From: Herpetosiphonaceae bacterium
Lineage (GTDB): Bacteria; Chloroflexota; Chloroflexia; Chloroflexales; Kallotenuaceae
Assembly: GCA_036374795.1 (NCBI GenBank)
Contig: DASUTC010000025.1
Span: 1-62,023 of the forward strand
Reading direction: 5' to 3'
Length of the DNA: 62,023 nucleotides
The notes below the pieces were generated by a model. It made no database searches. It was not told the origin of the DNA and saw only the letters and a list, made by a program, of their open reading frames with translations. A program made the position numbers and the translations under genes. The first letter of the stretch is position 1. Every line of letters starts with the position of its first letter. Below are positions 25,984 to 36,457 of this stretch, in pieces.

Positions 25984-26925
25984 ATGGGACAAGGACAACC
26001 GGTTGTCAGTACCCGGCAGGCAACCACTGCGCCTAAACGCGGCAAAGATACCGATCTCACACGTGCGCGTACCCGCCTGGCCTGGCTGTTGCTCACACCA
26101 ACGCTCGCCATCGTCGCCTTCATTGCGCTCTGGCCGCTGCTGCAAACGATCTATCTGAGCTTCACCAACGCGCGTCTCGCCAGCACGTCGCCTACCAAAT
26201 TTATCGGCCTGGAGAACTACGCCTACCTGATTCAGGATCAGCAGTTTCGCCAATCGATCTGGGTTACGGTTCAGTTCACGGCGCTCACCGTCGTCTTCGA
26301 GTTTCTGCTCGGCCTGGGCGTGGCGCTGGTGATCAACTCCAACTTCAAAGGGCGCGGCCTGATGCGCACGGCGATGCTGATCCCGTGGGCGATCCCGACG
26401 GTAGTCTCGGCCCAGATGTGGAAGTGGATGTACAACGACATCTACGGCGTGATCAACGATCTCTTCAGGCGCTTTGGGCTGATCAGCCAGAACGTCGCGT
26501 TCGTCGCCGATCCGGGCACCTCGATCCCGGCGATTGCGGCGGTGGACATCTGGAAGACCACGCCTTTTGTCGCGCTGCTGCTGCTGGCGGGCTTGCAGGT
26601 GATCCCCGGCGATGTCTATGAGGCCGCGTATGTGGACGGCGCAAACCGGATTCAGCAGTTCTTCCGCATCACGCTGCCGCTGCTGCGCCCCGCGATTCTG
26701 GTCACGCTGATCTTCCGCACGCTGGACGCGCTGCGCGTCTTCGATGTCTTCTACGTGATGTTCGGCGCGCGCCAGGATACGCAGACGATGGCGATCTATA
26801 ACCAGCAAAATCTGGTCAACTTCTCCGATCTGGGATACGGCGCGGCGATCAGTATGGCGATCTTTATCATCATCGGCATCTTTGTAGCGCTGTATGTCAC
26901 GTTCCTGAAAGTAGAGGAGGCGTAA
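25984..26925 (+). CDS. Sugar ABC transporter permease (MalF type, second system)
   Basis: This 313-residue permease has about six helices and an EAA loop at about residues 214-233 (EAAYVDGANRIQQFFRITLP). The cytoplasmic N-terminus is basic. A strong Shine-Dalgarno AAGGAG precedes the ATG. It lies 135 nt after the lipoprotein gene and its stop is 1 nt from the next start, so the two permeases are translationally coupled. Confidence 0.92.
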   Translation: MGQGQPVVSTRQATTAPKRGKDTDLTRARTRLAWLLLTPTLAIVAFIALWPLLQTIYLSFTNARLASTSPTKFIGLENYAYLIQDQQFRQSIWVTVQFTALTVVFEFLLGLGVALVINSNFKGRGLMRTAMLIPWAIPTVVSAQMWKWMYNDIYGVINDLFRRFGLISQNVAFVADPGTSIPAIAAVDIWKTTPFVALLLLAGLQVIPGDVYEAAYVDGANRIQQFFRITLPLLRPAILVTLIFRTLDALRVFDVFYVMFGARQDTQTMAIYNQQNLVNFSDLGYGAAISMAIFIIIGIFVALYVTFLKVEEA

Positions 26926-26926
26926 T

Positions 26927-27778
26927 ATGCCGGAATCTCGTTCAAATATTGTCTCGCGTGGCCTCTTTTACTTTCTGGTCGCCGTCATTCTAGTCTATAC
27001 CATGTTTCCGTTCTACTGGGCGCTGAAATCGTCGTTTACGCCGACCAACGAGCTTTTCAAGACGCCAGTCGAGTACTGGCCCAACAGCCCCACATTGGCG
27101 CATTACGGGACTGTCTTTCGCAACAATGTCTTCCTGGTGGCGCTGCTCAACTCGACGATCGTTGCCGGGTCGGTGACGATTCTGTCGCTGATCATCGGCG
27201 CGTTCGGCGCGTACGCCCTGGGCCGCTTCCGCTTCCGAGGCCGCAGCCCCGTGCTGTATCTCGTGCTGTCGATGACGATGTTTCCGCAGATCGCGGTGCT
27301 CGGCTCGCTCTATAACATGGTCAACCGCTTTGGGCTGTTCAACCGGCTTGGCGCGCTGATCCTGACCTATCTGATCTTTACGCTGCCGTTTACGGTCTGG
27401 GTGCTGACCAATTTCTTCAAGGCGATGCCAAGCGAGCTGGAGGAGGCGGCCTACGTAGACGGCGCGACGCCGTTCCAGACCTTCTACAAGGTGCTGCTGC
27501 CGCTCGCCGCGCCCGGCCTGGTGACGACGGGCCTGCTGGCGTTTATCGCCGCCTGGAACGAGTTTCTCTACGCGCTCTCGTTCACACAGACGCCCGATCG
27601 CTACACCGTCACGCTGGCGATCTTCAACTTCGCGCCGCAGACCAGCGGCGGCTTTGAGATCCCCTGGGGTCCGATCATGGCCGCGACTGTCGTGGTGACG
27701 GTGCCGCTGGTGGTGCTGACGCTAATCTTCCAGCGCCGAATCATGGCCGGCCTTACTGCAGGCGCGGTCAAGGGCTAG
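26927..27778 (+). CDS. Sugar ABC transporter permease (MalG type, second system)
   Basis: This 283-residue permease has six helices and an EAA motif (EEAAYVDGATPFQTFYKVLL) around residues 171-190. It pairs with the preceding permease to form the membrane channel. Its ribosome-binding site GGAGG is inside the end of the previous gene. A small disordered-protein gene follows 40 nt later with its own -10 box. Confidence 0.92.
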   Translation: MPESRSNIVSRGLFYFLVAVILVYTMFPFYWALKSSFTPTNELFKTPVEYWPNSPTLAHYGTVFRNNVFLVALLNSTIVAGSVTILSLIIGAFGAYALGRFRFRGRSPVLYLVLSMTMFPQIAVLGSLYNMVNRFGLFNRLGALILTYLIFTLPFTVWVLTNFFKAMPSELEEAAYVDGATPFQTFYKVLLPLAAPGLVTTGLLAFIAAWNEFLYALSFTQTPDRYTVTLAIFNFAPQTSGGFEIPWGPIMAATVVVTVPLVVLTLIFQRRIMAGLTAGAVKG

Positions 27779-27789
27779 CCGTGTGAGGC

Positions 27790-27795
27790 TATAAT
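27790..27795 (+). promoter_or_regulatory. Possible -10 of the third small-protein gene
   Basis: Perfect TATAAT 23 nt upstream of the ATG at 27819, with AGGAGGGGAG between. The -35 region is weak. Confidence 0.4.
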
Positions 27796-27818
27796 ACCGA
27801 GGAGTACAGGAGGGGAGC

Positions 27819-28130
27819 ATGAGCGAAGATCGATTGTTCAAAAACGCAGACGAGCAGGAGAAGATATACGCGCCGCAGCAAGTGCCAGGCGAGCCGCAGG
27901 AGCAGGTAGCGGCGGACGAGCATAGCATGACGCCACGCGATCGCACCGAGGATCACACGCCGGTCGCGGTGGGCCTTGGCACCGGTGGCAGCGCTGCTGC
28001 GACTCCCGCCTCGGATGAGTTCGAGCCGGGTATGAACCGCGAAGAGCGCGATCTGCGGCGCGGAGATACCGATGTGGTCGGGCCTGATCCCAGCGATCAG
28101 GCGGGCGTGGAGCGTCGCCGCGTGCGGTAG
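27819..28130 (+). CDS. Small disordered protein, DEQExIYAPQQVPGE family, copy 3
   Basis: This 103-residue hydrophilic acidic protein has an N-terminal RLFKNADEQEKIYAPQQVPG that matches the signature of the two proteins at 18452 and 18797, while the rest differs. The conserved core is LFxNxDEQExIYAPQQVPGE. It lies immediately downstream of the second sugar transporter, whereas the other two lie immediately upstream of the first. A strong Shine-Dalgarno (GGAGGGGAG) is present. No known domain is recognised. Confidence 0.72.
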   Translation: MSEDRLFKNADEQEKIYAPQQVPGEPQEQVAADEHSMTPRDRTEDHTPVAVGLGTGGSAAATPASDEFEPGMNREERDLRRGDTDVVGPDPSDQAGVERRRVR

Positions 28131-28230
28131 CACGTTACACCATATCCGATTGTCTCCTACAAGGTGCGCTGGAAGAAAAGAATCTGGTGCGCCTTGTTTA
28201 TTTTTGTGGGCTACTGGGCAAATCGCTTTT

Positions 28231-28263
28231 GAACAAAGGAACAAAGGAGCAAGCGAACAAAGG
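28231..28263 (+). repeat. GAACAAAG repeat cluster
   Basis: Two tandem GAACAAAG units and two degenerate copies. It belongs to a dispersed intergenic repeat family seen at about ten places in the window. Confidence 0.6.
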
Positions 28264-28361
28264 CTTAACGCCCGTGCTCCTCGCACCCATATTGACGCGC
28301 GCCGCCTTCCAATCGTATAGTTTATACATCCTGTCGCTTAAGCTCAGGGGAAGGACCAGCA

Positions 28362-31300
28362 GTGACGATGGAGGCATGGCGCACCGCAGCTACCCGCTGG
28401 GGAGATACCGTTTTTGAGCTGGCGCTGCTGCTGACGAACCAGCGCGCAGCAGCCGAGGCCGCCACCGTGGCAGCATTTTGCCGCGTATTTTCCGGCGCGA
28501 CCGGCGCCGAGGCCGAGCAGGCGCTCTACCACGCGCTGATCACCGAGCGGCAGCGCTGGCGACAGCCGCTCCGCAACCGGGTGCTGCCGCGCGCGCTCGC
28601 CCGGATCGAGCCGCTTGATCGCGCGCTGCTTGGCCTGTGGCTGCTGCGCCATGTGGACGGCGAGCGGCTTGCAGCGATCGTCGGGCAGACTCCGCAGGCG
28701 ATGATCGCGCGGCTGACGACGCTGCTGACTCGCACGACCAATATTCCGCTCGCGGACACGCAGCCCGACGGAGCGCATCTGACGCTAGGGACCTGGCTGG
28801 AGGCCGAGCTTGGGCTGCATACGCAGCCCATGGCGCATCTCCGCACATGCGCGCGCTGCCGGGCGGCTCAGACAAGCTGGCAGAACGCGATCGCGACACT
28901 GCGCGGGATGCTTCAGGAGACGCTCAAAAAAGAGCACCTGCCGCCCGCCTGTATCGACGCGATCGAGGATGCGCTGATCGCTCGGCAGGCAGCGGAGCCG
29001 CAGCGCTGGTGGCAGCAGCGCCGCGTCTGGATTCCGGCGTTTTTCCTCAGCATCGGCCTGGTGGTCGCGCTGCTCGTCGTGCCCTGGGGCAATCGTATCG
29101 CTCAGCAGGCAGCAGCGCCCGCCACCGCCCGCGCGCTGGTGCAGGAGACGATCGACGGCTGGATGAGCGCGCCGGTTTCGGATACGCTGCATCGGCAAGT
29201 GTGGGCGATCGATCCACGGCTCCAGAGCGCCGAGCCGCTGATCACCGATCTGTGGCTGAGCGGAGCAGCGCCGGAGCACTATCGCGTCGAGGTGCGGTAT
29301 AACAACCGGCTGGTCGAGTGGCAGCTTGGCGACGGCAAGGGCCGCCTGAGCTACGCGGGCGAGCCGAGCTATTCCTCGTGTCCCTGGCGCACCGACGCCA
29401 GCGCCCAGTTTCGGATGCTCGATCAGGCCGCGCTGACCTTCCGGGTGACGCCGGAGCAGCAGCGCGCCGCGCGCGAGGCGCGGCTGTCGCAGGGCGCGTA
29501 CGGCCTGGGCTACGGCGCGCTGCGGCAAGCGCTGGTCGCCGACGACCTGCGCTCGTTCGGTACGCGGCAGGAGCAGCAGCGCTCGCTGGTGGTGCTGGGC
29601 TACACCGACCGACAGGCGGAGCCCGCGCGGCAGATCTTGCTGCGGATCGATCCCGTCTCCAGGCAGCTCTACGGCGTTCAAGAGGTCGCCCTGGGCGGCG
29701 GTCAGACCAAGACGCGCGATCTGTGGCGGCTTCAGGCCCAGGAGCAGATCGAGACATCCATCCCGGCGCATTTACCACGCTGGCCTCAGTCGGTCACGCG
29801 CGAGCAGCTTTTCGATGCAGCATGCCCCGCCCTGAATCCGCAGCACGTGGTCAGCCTGAGCACGCTCGTCGGCGACTCCCAGCAGTGGTATCTGCCGCGT
29901 GAGATGCCGCCGGACACCAGTCGCGCCGCGATGCTGACGCTCAACCCGATCGTCGCTTATATCGACTACACGCCGCTGGGCGTGCCCCGTGGCAGCGTCG
30001 CTACGTTTCTAGGCAACGATCGCTGGCTTACGATCTCGGATCTGGACTGGCATCCTGGCGCGGCTACGGTTAAGCAGATCGCGCGCGGGCCGTGGCTGGT
30101 CGACGTCGCCGCGCAGCCCAGGCCGGGCATCTGGAGCGCGCGGCTGCGCCCGGCGCGGGAGCGGGACAATAAGTTCAGCCCGACGATCGCGCTATATGCT
30201 GGCGGCTGGTCCGAAGCAGAGCTACTGGACGTGATCGACACGCTGCAACTCTTCGATCCCCAGATCTGGATCGCGCTCGACGCCGGGTTTCTCGACGCGC
30301 GACCGCTGCCGCAGCCGGTTCACGACAGCATTCGACGCGCCTTTATCGCGCTGCAACCACAGCCTGACAGTGCCCTGTACAGCGCGACTAAAACCGTCGT
30401 TCGCGTCAACCCCGAGTCGACGCACCTGAGCGATCCCTACCAGATCGCCGCTGCGCAGCGCTCGCCGGAGTCGCTGATCAGAAAGCAGTGGCAGATCTAC
30501 GCCGACGGCCAGCTAAGCGGCTTCCGCGATCTGCGCGCGCTTCCCGACGACACGCCCTACGCGCTGATCGCCAGCGACGGCAGCCAGTTCAAAGTGTATA
30601 TGAGCGTTGATGGTCGGCTCTACACCGGCGACGCGGCAGTGCTCCCGCTCAAACCGCAGCAGCCCGGCGTCGAGATGGTGCGCTCGCTGTTACGCGCCAA
30701 CGAGCCGATCACGATCCTCGATCAGGACGGCGCGTGGGTCTTGCAACAGTCGTCGCCGTACCGCTTCGTCACGCTTAGCTTCGAGTTCAACAGCCCCGGA
30801 CTCCAGCAGACGCCCTGGACCGAGGGCCTGATCGACGGCGTGATCGTGCGGCGGCTCTGGCTGGACCGCGAGACGTTCATGCCCAAGGCGTTCGCGCTCT
30901 TCCACCGCTCGCCGCAAGGCCAGGAGACGCCCCTGGTGAGCACAACCATCATCGAGCGAGGGGCGGTCGCTGCGCCGGCGAAGGATGCGCTGCTGGAGCT
31001 GTCGCCGCTGCCCGCCGATACGCTGACGATGCAGGTGACGGCAGTACGTGAGACGGCGATCGATACCTCGATGTACCCGCCCGTCCGGCGCGTGCTGGCC
31101 TGGCCCGCGTCGCCGGAGGTGGCCGTCGGCGAGCCACCCCAGCAGCGCGGCTCGCGCACGCAACTGTCGAACAGCGGCCTCTGGCAGCAGCGCTGGGATA
31201 GCTTCGTGCCCTCCGACATCTGGCATCAGCGGATCTATCGCTTCCCGCCCGACGATCTTCCGATCACGATCACGCAGGGACCGCACGATCTGATGCGTCA

Positions 31301-31529
31301 TATCCTGCGCTACCAGACATCGGTGCAGAGCTGGAGCAGCAGCCGCGCGATCCCCGTCACCATCGCCGGAGAATCCCAGACCGCCTGGCTGCTCTCCAAC
31401 GACAACGCGGCGGCGCTCGTCATCGAGGTCGACGATCTGCTGGTGCATATCGCCGGGCCGATCGGCTACCTGCAAGGGCCGCTCATCGATCGGCTGCCCA
31501 ACCTGGTGTGGACGCCGGTCCAGCCGTGA
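28362..31529 (+). CDS. Sigma-like/zinc-finger/transmembrane fusion protein
   Basis: This 1055-residue protein has an unusual architecture. Residues 1-125 resemble a degenerate ECF sigma factor; the stretch 82-125 ([20 protein letters not shown], then a helix-turn-helix-like segment) resembles region 4. Residues 159-166 carry His-x3-Cys-x2-Cys as in anti-sigma zinc-finger proteins. A single membrane helix lies at about 222-241. The remaining roughly 800 residues would be outside the membrane, rich in beta strands and without a recognised domain. GTG 28362 is chosen because GGGGAAGG lies 7 nt upstream; ATG 28368 is an alternative. A sensing or regulatory role is inferred from domain order only. 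Confidence 0.75.
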   Translation: MTMEAWRTAATRWGDTVFELALLLTNQRAAAEAATVAAFCRVFSGATGAEAEQALYHALITERQRWRQPLRNRVLPRALARIEPLDRALLGLWLLRHVDGERLAAIVGQTPQAMIARLTTLLTRTTNIPLADTQPDGAHLTLGTWLEAELGLHTQPMAHLRTCARCRAAQTSWQNAIATLRGMLQETLKKEHLPPACIDAIEDALIARQAAEPQRWWQQRRVWIPAFFLSIGLVVALLVVPWGNRIAQQAAAPATARALVQETIDGWMSAPVSDTLHRQVWAIDPRLQSAEPLITDLWLSGAAPEHYRVEVRYNNRLVEWQLGDGKGRLSYAGEPSYSSCPWRTDASAQFRMLDQAALTFRVTPEQQRAAREARLSQGAYGLGYGALRQALVADDLRSFGTRQEQQRSLVVLGYTDRQAEPARQILLRIDPVSRQLYGVQEVALGGGQTKTRDLWRLQAQEQIETSIPAHLPRWPQSVTREQLFDAACPALNPQHVVSLSTLVGDSQQWYLPREMPPDTSRAAMLTLNPIVAYIDYTPLGVPRGSVATFLGNDRWLTISDLDWHPGAATVKQIARGPWLVDVAAQPRPGIWSARLRPARERDNKFSPTIALYAGGWSEAELLDVIDTLQLFDPQIWIALDAGFLDARPLPQPVHDSIRRAFIALQPQPDSALYSATKTVVRVNPESTHLSDPYQIAAAQRSPESLIRKQWQIYADGQLSGFRDLRALPDDTPYALIASDGSQFKVYMSVDGRLYTGDAAVLPLKPQQPGVEMVRSLLRANEPITILDQDGAWVLQQSSPYRFVTLSFEFNSPGLQQTPWTEGLIDGVIVRRLWLDRETFMPKAFALFHRSPQGQETPLVSTTIIERGAVAAPAKDALLELSPLPADTLTMQVTAVRETAIDTSMYPPVRRVLAWPASPEVAVGEPPQQRGSRTQLSNSGLWQQRWDSFVPSDIWHQRIYRFPPDDLPITITQGPHDLMRHILRYQTSVQSWSSSRAIPVTIAGESQTAWLLSNDNAAALVIEVDDLLVHIAGPIGYLQGPLIDRLPNLVWTPVQP

Positions 31530-31553
31530 CGGAGAACCAGGAACCAAACGAAA

Positions 31554-31574
31554 GAACAAAGAACAAAGAACAAA
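31554..31574 (+). repeat. GAACAAA heptamer, three tandem copies
   Basis: Three perfect 7-nt units, flanked by degenerate GAACCAA/GGAACC versions from about 31533 to 31585. It lies between the fusion-protein gene and treS. Confidence 0.75.
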
Positions 31575-31657
31575 GGAACCAAACGTACAACTTCGTTGTT
31601 CGCTTGTGCTCTGATCGCTGGACTCTGCCCGAACGCACGGTACATAGGTTGCTGAGC

Positions 31658-31685
31658 TTGCAACATCGACAAAGTTGCGTACAAT
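31658..31685 (+). promoter_or_regulatory. treS: Probable treS promoter
   Basis: TTGCAA (31658-31663), 16 nt, then TACAAT (31680-31685). It would give a leader of about 47 nt before the TTG start. Confidence 0.5.
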
Positions 31686-31738
31686 CCCGTCAACCGACGG
31701 AAGGGGTAGCTCGAACTAGACGCAGAGTGAGGCAGCTA

Positions 31739-33379
<1,641 letters not shown>

Positions 33380-33395
33380 CCTCAGGCCCTCGCAC

Positions 33396-33421
33396 TGCCG
33401 CACGAAAACAGCCCCCGCAGA
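33396..33421 (+). repeat. 26-bp direct repeat, copy 1
   Basis: Identical over 26 bp to 34210-34235 (begins TGCCGCACGAAAACAG). It includes the left arm of a terminator. The two copies bracket the toxin-antitoxin pair. Confidence 0.8.
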
Positions 33422-33440
33422 TCGTTTGTCTGCGGGGGCT
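33410..33440. terminator. Bidirectional terminator between treS and PIN toxin gene
   Basis: A perfect 12-bp stem AGCCCCCGCAGA/TCTGCGGGGGCT with a 7-nt loop. On the minus strand GTTTTCG follows, a good T-tract for the PIN gene; on the plus strand TGGTTATC follows. The rest of the gap to 33480 is short. Confidence 0.75.
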
Positions 33441-33479
33441 TGGTTATCGTGGAGCTATCATCTATGGTCGCCTCTTTGG

Positions 33480-33890
33480 CTACCACACATCGCAAACATA
33501 CCGCTTGAACTGTGAAACTGAGAGCACAGTTGTATTCACTATCTTATACGCTTCAGTAAAATCTCTATCCCCTGTGATCAGGTATTCGGCATCGGCTGCA
33601 ATGGCACATGCTAAAAACTTAGCATCTTTTTGGTCGCGAGGAAAATCTACTGTCTTTTGTACATCGACGCACATGACCAGATGTGTGAACATCACCATCC
33701 ATCTCTGTAAAATAACCTCCGGCAATCGAAACTTTGGCCGATGTAAAACACCAATGTACTCATCCAAAATTTCCTGTGACGCGATCCATTCAAATGCCGG
33801 ATGCTGTACGACAAACAAAATAACGTGCTCAGGATTCCGATCCTTTAAAGCGGCAGAAATAACGACATTGGTATCAATAATAACTTTCAT
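33480..33890 (-). CDS. PIN-domain toxin of a toxin-antitoxin pair
   Basis: This 136-residue PIN-fold ribonuclease has acidic metal ligands visible at Asp6 (IIDTNV), Glu44 (ILDEY), Asp89 (DQKDAKF) and Asp108/Asp110 (ITGDRDF). This arrangement belongs to the PIN toxins annotated as putative toxin component of the COG1569 type. Its start overlaps the antitoxin stop by 4 nt. Base composition is visibly more A+T-rich than in neighbouring genes, suggesting acquisition. RNA cleavage is the family activity; the target is unknown. Confidence 0.85.
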   Translation of the reverse strand: MKVIIDTNVVISAALKDRNPEHVILFVVQHPAFEWIASQEILDEYIGVLHRPKFRLPEVILQRWMVMFTHLVMCVDVQKTVDFPRDQKDAKFLACAIAADAEYLITGDRDFTEAYKIVNTTVLSVSQFKRYVCDVW

Positions 33891-34126
33891 TGACCGTCCC
33901 GGTAGGCAGCGATCTCTGCAGCAATGTCGTCGTCCGTCAATGCCTGAATCTGTGGCAGAGCTTGAGTCTCCGCCAGGAGCGCTTGTAGCTCTTGGACGGC
34001 TGCCGGATCTGTCTCACCAGTTGTAAGCACCAGAACCTCAACTCGTTGCCCAGGCTGGAATGGAACATCATTGAGAACAACTTGCTTGGCATCGGTGACA
34101 GTCAGATACGTTCGATAGGCTTTCAT
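33887..34126 (-). CDS. Antitoxin partner of the PIN toxin
   Basis: This 79-residue protein lies directly upstream of, and overlaps, the PIN gene. The N-terminal half (TYLTVTDAKQVVLNDVPFQPGQ is beta-rich) looks like an AbrB-type or related DNA-binding/dimerising part. The C-terminal helix, with acidic residues (LTDDDIAAEIAAYRDGQ), probably wraps the toxin. Assignment rests on gene order, size and overlap. GAGGTG serves as ribosome-binding site. The promoter at 34159-34167 likely drives and is autoregulated by the pair. Confidence 0.75.
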   Translation of the reverse strand: MKAYRTYLTVTDAKQVVLNDVPFQPGQRVEVLVLTTGETDPAAVQELQALLAETQALPQIQALTDDDIAAEIAAYRDGQ

Positions 34127-34158
34127 GCGAGCACCTCGTTCGGCTCTACCTTTTGAAA

Positions 34159-34167
34159 ATTATAGCA
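34159..34167 (-). promoter_or_regulatory. Extended -10 promoter of the toxin-antitoxin operon
   Basis: On the minus strand TGC is followed by perfect TATAAT, with an A/T-rich stretch after it. The leader would be about 27 nt. Confidence 0.6.
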
Positions 34168-34209
34168 TAGGGCACGATGCTGTTTCAGTGCTTGAGCAGC
34201 AGCGCCGTT

Positions 34210-34235
34210 TGCCGCACGAAAACAGCCCCCGCAGA
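34210..34235 (+). repeat. 26-bp direct repeat, copy 2
   Basis: Second copy of the 26-bp sequence found at 33396-33421, again forming the left arm of a terminator hairpin. Confidence 0.8.
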
Positions 34236-34254
34236 CGAACGATCTGCGGGGGCT
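34224..34254 (-). terminator. Terminator of the DinB-like gene
   Basis: The same 12-bp stem AGCCCCCGCAGA/TCTGCGGGGGCT as at 33410, with loop CGAACGA. On the minus strand it is followed by GTTTTCG. It lies 25 nt past the stop at 34279. Confidence 0.75.
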
Positions 34255-34278
34255 GCATCGATGGTGCATCGGATCTGC

Positions 34279-34851
34279 TTACGCGCCGCGCGCCGCGCGC
34301 GCCTGCCGCATAATCTCGCGCAGTTGATCGAGATGCCCGTCCTCGTGGAACAGCCCAAACAGAAAGCGTGCGACCGCGTTCATCGGGCCGAAGATCGGGA
34401 CCGGCGTCACGATCAGGTCAAGGCGCGGCTCGTCCGGCCAGGCGTTCAAAAATGCGTGACGCATCCGGCGGCTTTCTTCCAGGCGCGCGCGCACCTGCTC
34501 AATCGACCGTATGGTCGTCCAGTGCGTCTCGGCGTGTGAGCGCCCCTCGAAGTGGACGCCACGCGCCAGCCACGCGGCCACCGCCGCCGCCTCCTCCGAG
34601 CCAGCGGTTGTATGCACCACCACATGGCCGAGCGTCCAGGCCATCGTCGCCTCTTCTTCGGATGCGCCGGAATCATGCGCATGGGGATCGTGTGGCACAA
34701 AGACGACATCGGCGTCGTTCGCGCCCGCGATAATCGACAGCATCGTATCGATCATCTCGTCGGTCAGGGCATGCAGCTCGCCGGGAGTAAGACCTTCCGC
34801 CAGATCGGCCAGCGCTTTCTCGCGCCGCGCTACGGGTGAAAAATCGAGCAT
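34279..34851 (-). CDS. DinB-like four-helix protein
   Basis: This 190-residue, mostly helical protein has histidines spaced as in the DinB/YfiT superfamily metal site (TLGHVVVHTT in the middle and LFHEDGHLDQLREI near the C-terminus). The family includes thiol-dependent transferases and stress-induced proteins; the activity here is unknown. The start at 34851 has AAGGAA 6 nt upstream; an upstream ATG at 34875 would add eight residues with no ribosome-binding site. Confidence 0.7.
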   Translation of the reverse strand: MLDFSPVARREKALADLAEGLTPGELHALTDEMIDTMLSIIAGANDADVVFVPHDPHAHDSGASEEEATMAWTLGHVVVHTTAGSEEAAAVAAWLARGVHFEGRSHAETHWTTIRSIEQVRARLEESRRMRHAFLNAWPDEPRLDLIVTPVPIFGPMNAVARFLFGLFHEDGHLDQLREIMRQARAARGA

Positions 34852-34883
34852 AGAGCGTTCCTTGAGCTTTGGCACATAAACAA

Positions 34884-34914
34884 CGACGGCCTGTAACAGT
34901 CCAGACCGCCGTCG
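34884..34914 (-). terminator. Probable terminator of the citrate synthase gene
   Basis: CGACGGC pairs with GCCGTCG across a 17-nt loop; on the minus strand TTGTTTATG follows. It lies about 45 nt past the citrate synthase stop. Confidence 0.5.
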
Positions 34915-34959
34915 CAGATACGCGATCGCGCAGCAACACGCTGTCGTTGCCGAGACAAA

Positions 34960-36108
34960 CTAGCTGCGCTCCTCGATTGGTACGTACTTAACATCCACCG
35001 GGCCGGTGTAGAGAGATTCGGGGCGCACAAGGCGATTGTTGGCAAGCTGCTCGATCACATGCGCCGTCCAGCCCGCGACGCGGCTCATCGCGAAGATCGG
35101 CGTGAAGAACGCGATCGGAATACCCAGGACGTGGTACGTCGAGGCCGAGTAGAAATCGACGTTGATCGGCAGGTTCGGCTTCAGCTCGCCCATGCGCTGC
35201 TCGATCTGATCCGACAGCTCGTACCACTGCGGATTGTTGTTGGCATCGCCCACATCCTTCGAGATCCGGCGCAGGATCAAGGCGCGCGGATCGTCGGCGC
35301 GGTAGACGCGATGGCCGAAGCCTGAGATCTTCTTCTTGTTCGCCAGCGCGTCCTCCAGCCAGCTCGACGCCCGCTCCGGCGTCTTGATCTCTTGGAGCAT
35401 GCGCATGACCTGCTCGTTCGCGCCGCCGTGAAGCGGGCCTTTGAGCGTGCCGACCGCCGAGGTGATAGCCGAGAACATATCGGAGAGCGTGGAGGCTGTC
35501 ACCCGCGCGGCAAACGTCGAGGCGTTCAGGCCGTGATCGGCGTGCAGAATCAGCGCAACGTCGAGCACCCGCGCGGCGCGTTCGTTCGGAACTTCGCCGT
35601 TGAGCATGTACAGGAAGTTGGCGGCATGGTTCAGGTCCTCGCGCGGGTGGAGCACCTCTTTGCCCTGGCTGATCCTGCCCCAGGCGGCGATGATCGACGG
35701 AAAGCTGGCCGTCAGACAGATCGCGTGCTTGACCAGCGCCTCGTGTGAGGTGGCCTCGCTGTCGTCGACGAAGCCGGCGAGCGCCGACGTTGCCGTGCGC
35801 AGCACGCTCATCGGCGTTGTGCCCTTCGGCAAGCGCTGCATGATCTGGATCAGCTCATCGGGAATGCCATGCTGCGCCTTGAGCTGCTGTTCGAGATCGG
35901 CTAGCTCCTGACGATTCGGCAGCTTCCCATGCCAGAGGAGGTAGATCGTTTCCTCGAACGATGAGTGCTCGGCAAGCTCGTTAATTTCGATACCCTGATA
36001 AAAAAGCCGACCATTCTGACCATCAATATAGCTAATTGCTGTCTTGGCCGCAATAATGCCTTCCAGGCCCTTTTCAGCAGGCGAAGCGTCAACCGCCTTA
36101 TTCGTCAT
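34960..36108 (-). CDS. gltA: Citrate synthase (possibly 2-methylcitrate synthase)
   Basis: This 382-residue enzyme condenses oxaloacetate with acetyl-CoA in the TCA cycle. The catalytic triad is His227 (GPLHGGAN), His266 (GFGHRVYR) and Asp318 (VDFYSA). The short type of about 370-390 residues fits Gram-positive-style dimeric citrate synthases; methylcitrate synthases look similar and cannot be excluded. No other prp or TCA gene is adjacent. The ATG has a Shine-Dalgarno AAGGAGC upstream, and an extended -10 promoter lies about 95 nt upstream. Confidence 0.93.
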   Translation of the reverse strand: MTNKAVDASPAEKGLEGIIAAKTAISYIDGQNGRLFYQGIEINELAEHSSFEETIYLLWHGKLPNRQELADLEQQLKAQHGIPDELIQIMQRLPKGTTPMSVLRTATSALAGFVDDSEATSHEALVKHAICLTASFPSIIAAWGRISQGKEVLHPREDLNHAANFLYMLNGEVPNERAARVLDVALILHADHGLNASTFAARVTASTLSDMFSAITSAVGTLKGPLHGGANEQVMRMLQEIKTPERASSWLEDALANKKKISGFGHRVYRADDPRALILRRISKDVGDANNNPQWYELSDQIEQRMGELKPNLPINVDFYSASTYHVLGIPIAFFTPIFAMSRVAGWTAHVIEQLANNRLVRPESLYTGPVDVKYVPIEERS

Positions 36109-36204
36109 CGAATTGCTCCTTACCTATGCTTGCCACATGCAATATCGTGGGGCAGTAGGGCTCTATGGCTTTGATATGCCGCAAACCAGATTGTCAATAT
36201 GCTC

Positions 36205-36213
36205 ATTATAGCA
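36205..36213 (-). promoter_or_regulatory. Extended -10 promoter of citrate synthase
   Basis: On the minus strand TGC precedes perfect TATAAT, with the same ATGCTATAAT core as the toxin-antitoxin promoter. The remainder of the 349-nt gap 36109-36457 has no supported gene. Confidence 0.6.
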
Positions 36214-36457
36214 TGACTTGTCCGAACCTCTGTAGCGCGTTAAATCAACAGCACAGCCTGTGCCAACAGCTTGCAGCGCATGGCCTAGGCCTGCTACACT
36301 GGCGCAACTCATGCTCAACAGCAGGGCGTACGTGCTGGGAAGCCTCATGCTGGATGTGAGCCTGCCGCAGGAAGATACGATCGAGGTACATCGTACCGCG
36401 CTGCGGAAGGCTCGTTCAGCCCGGCGCGTAGCTCCTGTCGATCAACAAGGAGGCACA

